Position numbers and translations under genes: made by a program
From: a virus
IMG/VR virus record: IMGVR_UViG_3300023180_000129
Span: 1 to 41,762 of that record
Strand: one strand, 5' to 3'
Length of the DNA stretch: 41,762 nt
Notes under the pieces: model-generated
What the model saw: only the letters and a program-made list of their open reading frames with translations
Told to the model about the DNA's origin: nothing
Databases searched by the model: none
Shown: positions 36,192 to 41,762 of the stretch, piece by piece
Layout: the number at the start of each line of letters is the position of its first letter
Numbering within the stretch: position 1 is the first letter of the stretch

Positions 36192-36231
36192 AATTACGCC
36201 ATCCAAGATAAACAACAACGGCCCAATATGT

Positions 36232-36465
36232 CTACTTATTGGTTTTGGGTGCAGACCGTAACTGAGAGCGGCGTTTTAATACTGGGTTGCCAGTTGACTC
36301 CGATTTAATCCGCACTACCGGATCATCTTTGCTGCCAACACGGGTAACACTTCCCCCGCTTGGGCCTTTGATCGTGGCACGCTCGCCGCCAATGCTGGTG
36401 ACGACGCCATAGGTGCGTTTGCCCTGGTATTCCCAGCTAACGCGAGAGCCTTTTTGAATTGCCAT
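36232..36465 (-). CDS. Tudor-like HVA1/DUF2945-type protein, 77 aa
   Basis: The sequence GSRVSWEYQGKRTYGVVTSI, then GERATIKGPSGGSVTRVGSK and DDPVVRIKSESTGNPVLKR matches the small beta-barrel family annotated as hypervirulence-associated TUDOR/DUF2945. Function in phages is unknown; a nucleic-acid or head-protein contact is possible. The ATG overlaps the upstream stop (TAATG). Confidence 0.75.
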   Translation of the reverse strand: MAIQKGSRVSWEYQGKRTYGVVTSIGGERATIKGPSGGSVTRVGSKDDPVVRIKSESTGNPVLKRRSQLRSAPKTNK

Positions 36466-36624
36466 TTACTTGCCCTTTTTGCCGCCTTTCTTTTTGCCCT
36501 TTGGCTTTGACTTGCCGTAAGACATAGCGATGGCAACAGCTTGAGTTCTACTGTACCCCTCTTTCATTAGCTGCCTGATGTTCTCGCTAATGATCTGTTC
36601 GCTCTTACCTCTCTTTAATGGCAC
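36466..36624 (-). CDS. Small basic phage protein, 52 aa, GTG start
   Basis: A GTG at 36622-36624 opens MPLKRGKSEQIISENIRQLM, followed by KEGYSRTQAVAIAMSYG and a run of KKGGKKGK. The MPLK.GKS...I..NI..L...GY...QAVAIA pattern is a familiar short phage protein of unknown function, found next to head genes. The start lies inside the last 20 nt of the minor head gene, so translation is coupled. Confidence 0.75.
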   Translation of the reverse strand: MPLKRGKSEQIISENIRQLMKEGYSRTQAVAIAMSYGKSKPKGKKKGGKKGK

Positions 36625-37816
36625 CGTATCGAGCGCGTAGATGATCCAAGGTTAATTCGGACCCATCATCACGAACCAGCTTGGCGATGGCATCTTTGGC
36701 GCCATACTTTTCCGTCAGCTGGTCAAAGTAGGCAATCTTTTTAGCGCCAATTGCTTTGGCCTTGGTTGCAGGCGATTGCTTGGCCAGCCACTCGCCATAG
36801 CTCTGATTAGCAGGCACTTGGCCACCAGTACTGGCTCGGGTTCCTTCCTTTGGCGGTTCAAACCCAAGTTCCTCATAGTCAATCACCGGCACCGTTGTAG
36901 ACCGGCAACCAAAGTGCTGCGGTGGTTGTGGCCCCTTGCCATACTCAAACTCGCGGCCATCTAATGCAGCGCAAATGGCACTGGTCCTGGTGTCCAGCGT
37001 CGCAACGTAGCGATACCGCTTGGTTATGTCTTGGTTCGCCTCATACACCGACTGGCTGGCGGCATTGGCTACTTGGTTCACGCTTGTGCGCACCAAGGTG
37101 ATCACCTGATTATTTGCTGCCTTGGTCAGCTGGCCACCTGCCAACGCAAGCTGTCTGACGGACAACGGCCCGAAATCAGCAAACTCCAAACGGCCAACTA
37201 AGCGCTTGGCAATGTCTTGGGTGGTTTCGCCAGTCAGAAGGCCATTCCGTACAACCTGTCCAAATAACTGCGCCTGCTTTTCGGCAATGCCCCGAAACGC
37301 CTTATTGACCACCTCGCCATTGGGCAGCGTGATGGCAGTGCCCTGAGTAGCGGTCAGGCTGAATGCTTGCCTCGCACCCTCTACGCCTTCGACTGCCTTA
37401 AACAGATCGTCGCTCAGCGCCACCACATTGATTTGCGTTGGGTCAGCCACCACCACCGCCTGCGCAAATTGCGGGCTGATCTCAACCGTGCGCACCGCAT
37501 TCCGTCCGCCAACCGGCAACGCCTTGCGCAGCTGATCCTCTACAAACTCGCCCTGCAGCATTGCCAGGCCCTGCAGTTCACGCGCTGCAACCGCAGTGCT
37601 ATCACCAGCCCAGCCATCCAAACTGCTTTTCAACTGGGCCAAAATCGCCCGCAATCTGGCAGCCTTTACAGGTGCTGTCGCGTCATCAATCCTGCGCAGC
37701 TGGGCCACTGCATCCAAGATGATTTCGTCGTATGCCACCACCAAACGCTTGGCAACGCTATTGCCGTAGCGGTTCAGATCAATGGCATTCCGATATAAAG
37801 ATTCGGGGGTGCTCAT
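36605..37816 (-). CDS. Mu F/SPP1 gp7-like minor head protein, 403 aa
   Basis: The N-terminal two-thirds is helical. The C-terminal domain has the head-morphogenesis signature: RYRYVATLDTRTSAICAALD at about 282-301, then QPPQHFGCRSTTVPVI with the conserved D-T-R, C-x-x-D-G and HFGCRS residues. The family sits inside the portal and may be ejected with DNA. It is coupled to the preceding gene (4 nt overlap) and precedes the 52-aa basic gene. Confidence 0.88.
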   Translation of the reverse strand: MSTPESLYRNAIDLNRYGNSVAKRLVVAYDEIILDAVAQLRRIDDATAPVKAARLRAILAQLKSSLDGWAGDSTAVAARELQGLAMLQGEFVEDQLRKALPVGGRNAVRTVEISPQFAQAVVVADPTQINVVALSDDLFKAVEGVEGARQAFSLTATQGTAITLPNGEVVNKAFRGIAEKQAQLFGQVVRNGLLTGETTQDIAKRLVGRLEFADFGPLSVRQLALAGGQLTKAANNQVITLVRTSVNQVANAASQSVYEANQDITKRYRYVATLDTRTSAICAALDGREFEYGKGPQPPQHFGCRSTTVPVIDYEELGFEPPKEGTRASTGGQVPANQSYGEWLAKQSPATKAKAIGAKKIAYFDQLTEKYGAKDAIAKLVRDDGSELTLDHLRARYGAIKER

Positions 37817-38097
37817 GCCTTAATGCCTAGATCCTCCGCATCGTATGCCGTAAGAATCGAAACGTCTGCGCCGGCCTTCAACGCTTCGCCAACAACGCTT
37901 GCGAATCCCTCAAAGTCGTCATCGCCATTGTCGATCAACCTTATCTCGTCAACCTCATAAGGCTTGCCGTCTTTGAACCATGAAAGGCGGATAACGGCGA
38001 AGATCTCATCGGGCAGTTCCTTGGTGGCACAGTGCAAGCATTGCTTGCGTGGCGGTTTAGATTCCATGCCCAAAACCTTGCGTAGCCATCGGATCAT
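37813..38097 (-). CDS. Hypothetical protein with CxxC, 94 aa
   Basis: The product starts with a basic helix (MIRWLRKVLGMESKPPRKQ), then CLHCATKELP and a beta-alpha segment (DFEGFASVVGEALKAGADVS). It overlaps both the portal gene and the minor head gene by 4 nt. No family is recognised; a zinc site is possible only as a dimer because just two Cys are present. Confidence 0.55.
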   Translation of the reverse strand: MIRWLRKVLGMESKPPRKQCLHCATKELPDEIFAVIRLSWFKDGKPYEVDEIRLIDNGDDDFEGFASVVGEALKAGADVSILTAYDAEDLGIKA

Positions 38098-39545
38098 GCA
38101 GGCAAAACGTCTTGATCCTCCATATCTTCGGTTTGATCTGGCATTTCGGGTTCTTCTGTAGCCATTATTTGCGCTGGCTCAGGCTCCATCAAACCGCCGT
38201 TTTGTGTTGCTTCGATCTCGGCTTCAATGTCGAAATCGTCGCCCAGGCACTCGCCATCACTGAGCTGCGTAAGCAACGTTTCTTGGGTGATGGTGCCAGC
38301 GGTAAACAGCTGCAGCAGGGCTTGGATTTCCTGCGGCTCAAGACGTGCACCCAGGAAGTCACGATTAACAAGGCTGCTGCCGACCTGCGTAATTCGCAGA
38401 TACTCAGCATGAAAGCGCAAGCAATTGTCGATCATGTCTTGCATCTGCTGTGCAATGACCATCATCGTTGAATCGCCTTGGCTGCGGTCAATGCGCTTGC
38501 TCTCTGCCGTTTCAGCGCTCAGCTTTTGACCCAGCACAGCAGAAAGGCCAAGCTGGTTGATCTGCTTTTCAAGCTGATCTAAACGCTGAAATTGAGCAGC
38601 GAACGCATCGCTAGGGGGGCTGATGTATTCCGCCCGAGACTCACTGGGCAGTGCCAACGCTTCACCGGGGCCAGCGGTGATTTCCTCAGCTGCAGTGGGG
38701 TAGCCAAAAATGCCGAGAAACGGAACGGCTGAAATATGCAGTTGGTTGTCAAGGTCGCTCTGCATCTGATACGCCTTGAGGTTCAACTCAGCAATATCAG
38801 AAAGCGGTGGCCGCGATTCCATCACGCCAACGCGGTTGGAATACGCAACGGCAAAAGGAATATCGCTAAGGCTTGTGCGGCCTTCATCCACCACGCGGTA
38901 AGTTCCCTCATCGTCAGGCTGATAAACCTGAAATGCGCCGGGCGTTAAAACCCGCACCTGCTCAACTTCCTTCTCACCCCATTCACCGTCAGGCTCGATC
39001 ACCTTTTCAAGCAAGCGCAGCTGAATCAGCTTCAATGCGCCGTCAACAATCTCAGTACGCCAGCCCAGGATTTCTCGCGGCGTATACACCTTGTAGTAAG
39101 GCCGGCCATTAGACCCAGCAGCAGGCGCATCAACCAGAACGCCAATGTGGCCATAGCGCAGGCACAGCCTAGCCGTCTGATACAGCCATTGGTTCAGGTC
39201 GTTGCCTTCTAGGTCAACGTCAAACAGTTGCTCGCGTACAACGTCCGAAACGTCGTTTAGGCGCACCGGCTTGCGCGTCAACATGCCGGCCAACATGCGT
39301 TCGATTCGCTGCAGGTAAGGCGGAACGCACGAAACGGCCAAACGCCGGTCGTAGCTTTCGTCGAGTTCTCGGATCGCCTGCGGTAAATACCTTCGATGCC
39401 GTTTCCGCACGGCGAAGGTGCCTTCGATCAAATCTTCTACCAGACCCCAGTGCGGCTCCATGTTGCGGTGAGCCGCGTTGGGATCCTGAACCTGAGAAGC
39501 ACTAGAAGCAGACGAGCGATTGTAAAAGGAATACCCGGAATACAC
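38094..39545 (-). CDS. Portal protein (DUF4055-like), 483 aa
   Basis: The protein reads as a portal: GLVEDLIEGTFAVRKRHRRY and RLAVSCVPPYLQRIERMLAG near the N-terminus, LCLRYGHIGVLVDAPAAGSN, then KVYTPREILGWRTEIVDGAL. The clip/crown follows with LDQLEKQINQLGLSAVLG and SAETAESKRIDRSQGDS. These are typical of DUF4055 portals. The C-terminus is acidic. It forms the dodecameric DNA gate at the capsid vertex. ATG at 39545. Confidence 0.9.
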   Translation of the reverse strand: MYSGYSFYNRSSASSASQVQDPNAAHRNMEPHWGLVEDLIEGTFAVRKRHRRYLPQAIRELDESYDRRLAVSCVPPYLQRIERMLAGMLTRKPVRLNDVSDVVREQLFDVDLEGNDLNQWLYQTARLCLRYGHIGVLVDAPAAGSNGRPYYKVYTPREILGWRTEIVDGALKLIQLRLLEKVIEPDGEWGEKEVEQVRVLTPGAFQVYQPDDEGTYRVVDEGRTSLSDIPFAVAYSNRVGVMESRPPLSDIAELNLKAYQMQSDLDNQLHISAVPFLGIFGYPTAAEEITAGPGEALALPSESRAEYISPPSDAFAAQFQRLDQLEKQINQLGLSAVLGQKLSAETAESKRIDRSQGDSTMMVIAQQMQDMIDNCLRFHAEYLRITQVGSSLVNRDFLGARLEPQEIQALLQLFTAGTITQETLLTQLSDGECLGDDFDIEAEIEATQNGGLMEPEPAQIMATEEPEMPDQTEDMEDQDVLPA

Positions 39546-39573
39546 AGCGCTTCTCAGATCCGATAACGGCAGT

Positions 39574-39891
39574 TTAGGCAGCGACCAAGGTTACAGAGTT
39601 GCGACCCACTTTGATCTCAAACTCATCCCCAGGCTTAAAGCCCATCTCACGGATGTAAGCCTCGCCAATCTGCAGTTTGCCGTTGAACTGCACTTTGGTC
39701 TTGTAAGGCAGGCGACGGCCATTAGGCGTGGTCTTGCCCAGCTCAAAGCCCTTTGCCTCTAGCAGCGCCTCATAGAACTGGGTGAATTTCAGGCGGCCAT
39801 CCTTTTCATAGCCACACTCGCGCACCAAATCAGACTTAGGAGCGCCAGCAAGCTCTTTGACTTTCGACAGCAACTCAGGGCCGGTCAGCAT
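39574..39891 (-). CDS. cyAbrB-family transcriptional regulator
   Basis: The 105-aa protein is a close match to cyanobacterial AbrB proteins: LTGPELLSKVKELAGAPKSD, LVRECGY, then FTQFYEALLEAKGFELG. The C-terminal AbrB-like barrel has VQFNGKLQIGEAYIREMGFK and PGDEFEIKVGRNSVTLV. Host cyAbrB proteins bind DNA broadly and tune nitrogen, carbon and photosynthesis genes. Its place between portal and terminase is unusual for a regulator. The 66-bp gap upstream has a weak promoter-like site, so it may also be expressed separately from the packaging genes. Confidence 0.92.
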   Translation of the reverse strand: MLTGPELLSKVKELAGAPKSDLVRECGYEKDGRLKFTQFYEALLEAKGFELGKTTPNGRRLPYKTKVQFNGKLQIGEAYIREMGFKPGDEFEIKVGRNSVTLVAA

Positions 39892-39916
39892 AAATAGAAC
39901 TGAAAAAGCAGGTGCA

Positions 39917-39945
39917 ACATTACACCTAAACGTCGCTGTTGTCGA
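39917..39945 (-). promoter_or_regulatory. Weak promoter-like site before cyAbrB
   Basis: On the minus strand TCGACA (39945-39940), a 17-nt spacer and TAATGT (39922-39917) lie about 26 nt before the cyAbrB ATG. The -35 is good (5 of 6) but the -10 is poor. The gap between terminase and cyAbrB contains nothing else. Confidence 0.28.
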
Positions 39946-39957
39946 TTCAACCCAGGA

Positions 39958-41310
39958 TCAATAAATGCGGATGCCCGTAGAGCGGCCTGCATTGACGTGC
40001 AATGGGTTGAACTCACGCCACACGAGGTAGCCCAATGCGTCGTTCATGTGGTCATAACCGGCCTCTTTGTCCGGCTCGCCCTTCTCGCTGTAGCTCTGCA
40101 GCTCAAGGCACTCAATCGTTCGCTTGCAGCTGCCCGCGACTTGAAACCTTACCTCGCCTTTCCCGTTTTCCAACAGAGCCTGAACAGCAGCAACGCGATC
40201 ACGGATGGCAGGATTTGACTTAGATGACTGGTTGGCGAAACCGTATGACTCAAGAATCTGAATGTCGGTTCTGGAAGCATTGGTAGATCGGTTGCCGCCT
40301 GAGGCGTCAGGGTAGACATAGACACGGTGCATTGGGTAGCGCCGTTTTATTTCTTGAGCGAGCGTATCGGTGTCATGCGCCTTGCTGATTTCATCGACGA
40401 TCAGCAGGCCATTGCCAGAGCGGATGCCGATAACCGCCGACATGTTCCCAATGTTGAAGTCCACCCCGACGCGGAGAGGCTCGCGGTCATAGTCCGGGAT
40501 GCTGGCCGCTACATGCTTGGCACGGTCGAAGCGGTCATACACCTGGCCCGTAGTGAGGTTGACGAACTCACCCATTAAATAAGCCTTCAAAAGGCTTGGG
40601 TCGTAATTGGCCTCTAGACGTTCTACAAAGTCCGCTGGCAGGTATGGGTTATCTGCCGTGCGCATTTTGATCAGCTTGCGATCCTCACGTTTCTGCGCCT
40701 CGTCTGATCCAAAGGTGTTCCACATCCAACGGAAACCCTCTGGCGTTGATGCAGCCGCAAACTGCCTGACGTTGCCGGAACGTAAACGGCCCAGGATTTT
40801 GGTAAAGGCTTTGCCGGCAATGGCTGGGTTGACCGTATCGACCTCATCGCACAACACATGGGAGAGGTTCAAGCCAATCAGCCTGGTGTAATTCTCGAAG
40901 CTGCGGCACAGCAATTTCGTGTCACCGCCTGGCAGGTGCAAGACATATTCAGGCAATGGCGATGCCCGGAAGGTGTACGGGATCTCATAGCTCTCTAGGA
41001 AGTCGTCGAAATCGTTGATCCAAATATCACGGATCAATGGGCCGGTGGGTTCCATAACCGCACCTGTAAACCCTTGGTTGGCGCAAGCAAGAAATATGGC
41101 TTTGGCGCAAAGCGCTCTGGTCTTACCAGCGCCATAACCAGCAGAAAGGCCAACAATCTGGGTGTTGTCATCATCGACAAAAGCCCGTTGGCCAGGGTGG
41201 AGATCCTGGCGGATGCGATCGAGAATCTGCTGGGTGTCTTGGTCATCAGGTGGCTGCGCAAAGGCCAGCAGTGATTCGTCAGCGCAGAGCCCAGCCAGTA
41301 GCGATGGCAT
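39958..41310 (-). CDS. terL: Terminase large subunit
   Basis: The 450-aa protein has the ATPase motor at the N-terminus: SAGYGAGKT (Walker A, about 56-64), MEPTGPLIRDIW and HVLCDEVD (Walker B, 151-158 with the catalytic Glu at 156). The RNase H-like nuclease has VGVDFNIGNMSAVIG (D284), YVYPDASGG (D335) and DHMNDALGYLVW near 420-432. All catalytic residues are visible. It cuts and pumps DNA into the prohead. Its ATG overlaps the upstream gene stop (TAATG). Confidence 0.95.
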   Translation of the reverse strand: MPSLLAGLCADESLLAFAQPPDDQDTQQILDRIRQDLHPGQRAFVDDDNTQIVGLSAGYGAGKTRALCAKAIFLACANQGFTGAVMEPTGPLIRDIWINDFDDFLESYEIPYTFRASPLPEYVLHLPGGDTKLLCRSFENYTRLIGLNLSHVLCDEVDTVNPAIAGKAFTKILGRLRSGNVRQFAAASTPEGFRWMWNTFGSDEAQKREDRKLIKMRTADNPYLPADFVERLEANYDPSLLKAYLMGEFVNLTTGQVYDRFDRAKHVAASIPDYDREPLRVGVDFNIGNMSAVIGIRSGNGLLIVDEISKAHDTDTLAQEIKRRYPMHRVYVYPDASGGNRSTNASRTDIQILESYGFANQSSKSNPAIRDRVAAVQALLENGKGEVRFQVAGSCKRTIECLELQSYSEKGEPDKEAGYDHMNDALGYLVWREFNPLHVNAGRSTGIRIY

Positions 41311-41633
41311 TAGCTCATATCGAAGCGCAGTAGCCGTGCCTGATCCTCAAGGGCTTTGATGGCTACGGCGAAATTGCCTTTTTGAGCACAACGGCGTTCG
41401 TAGTCTTGCAGGCGAGCGACAGCACCGGCTAACCATTGGGGCCGTTCGAGTTCTGCATCTAGGCGTTGCAGTTCTCTAGCGCGACCGATGTAAACATCAG
41501 CCTGACGGGTGCTAACGGCCCACTGGTCCGAACAGTATTGATGGATCTGGTGCCTGCTGTGAGCATCCAGTAGGAGCTGATAAACGAGGTTTACCCGTTC
41601 ATCAATTTCTACGTTGGTGGATTTACTCGCCAT
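41310..41633 (-). CDS. Probable terminase small subunit, 107 aa
   Basis: It is directly upstream of the large subunit and translationally coupled. The sequence VYQLLLDAHSRHQIHQYCSD, then WAVSTRQADVYIGRAREL is a helix-turn-helix like small terminases that recognise the packaging site. The C-terminal half (LQDYERRCAQKGNFAVAIKA) is helical, suitable for oligomerisation. ATG at 41633. Confidence 0.75.
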   Translation of the reverse strand: MASKSTNVEIDERVNLVYQLLLDAHSRHQIHQYCSDQWAVSTRQADVYIGRARELQRLDAELERPQWLAGAVARLQDYERRCAQKGNFAVAIKALEDQARLLRFDMS

Positions 41634-41647
41634 GCGGTAAGGGTAAC

Positions 41648-41762
41648 TTATTCGCGGGTTTGAACGGGCATTATCAGGTGAGTTTGGAGCGCTGCGGCGT
41701 TATGGGGTGTGATGGTGAAGGGAGCGTGAGGGGTATTGGCTTGGATAACTATTTGCTCGGAA
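41648..41762 (-). CDS. C-terminal fragment of a small gene, cut by the window edge
   Basis: The minus-strand frame is open from the window edge to a TAA at 41648-41650 and reads IVIQANTPHAPFTITPHNAA followed by ALQTHLIMPVQTRE. The hydrophobic pattern is protein-like. It ends 14 nt before the ATG of the small terminase gene. Only 37 residues are visible, so no function can be given. Confidence 0.4.
   Translation of the reverse strand, partial: SEQIVIQANTPHAPFTITPHNAAALQTHLIMPVQTRE

Noticed and set aside
1-41762. tRNA genes, CRISPR arrays, insertion sequences
   Set aside because: No cloverleaf, no regularly spaced repeats with unique spacers and no transposase motifs were seen by eye.

Overview
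The window is part of a tailed double-stranded DNA phage (or prophage) of a cyanobacterium, most likely a unicellular Synechococcus/Cyanobium-type host. The host assignment rests on a cyAbrB-type regulator, a group-2-like cyanobacterial sigma factor, a cyanobacterial-style DnaN sliding clamp, and a set of small exported and tail-fibre proteins of the kind I know from marine cyanophages. The virion is siphovirus-like: the tail genes follow the lambda order (U/Z-type completion proteins, V-type tube, G/GT frameshift chaperone, tape measure, M, L, K, I, J), and I see no sheath or baseplate wedge genes. No integrase, tRNA or CRISPR was seen. Both window edges cut genes, so the genome is longer than the window.

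Layout: (1) 1-3134, minus strand: partial sliding clamp, small genes, and a replication initiator whose middle third carries an origin-like cluster of palindromes, AT-rich direct repeats and iteron-like repeats. (2) 3162-9788, plus strand: early genes, comprising RusA, several tiny genes, RecE-like exonuclease, a ParB-like-domain protein, a Sak3/DUF1071-like annealing protein, an HTH protein, SSB, a DUF3310 protein and a sigma-70 factor. Many early starts are preceded by CACCCCC instead of a Shine-Dalgarno sequence. (3) 9765-11914, minus strand: a small NblA-reminiscent protein, dCTP deaminase, a C39-like peptidase (candidate endolysin) and two small genes. (4) 11932-13809, plus strand: a holin-like protein and three exported proteins. 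(5) 13706-41762, minus strand: small membrane/exported proteins, a fibre cluster, the lambda-type tail, head-tail joining, capsid, scaffold, minor head protein, portal, cyAbrB and terminase.

Inferred logic: the recombination/replication genes and the sigma factor are read rightward early from at least two promoter-like sites and two near-identical 64-bp upstream elements. The sigma factor could then redirect host polymerase to the long leftward late region. cyAbrB lies inside that late region, between portal and terminase.

Three anomalies stand out. The major capsid gene is split by an apparent 1-nt deletion in a short G run. The tail chaperone gene carries a textbook A AAA AAC slippery site. 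The 12.2-15.5 kb block looks like a cyanomyovirus cassette inside a lambda-type siphophage. Family assignments come from reading motifs and recalled family patterns; no database search was run.
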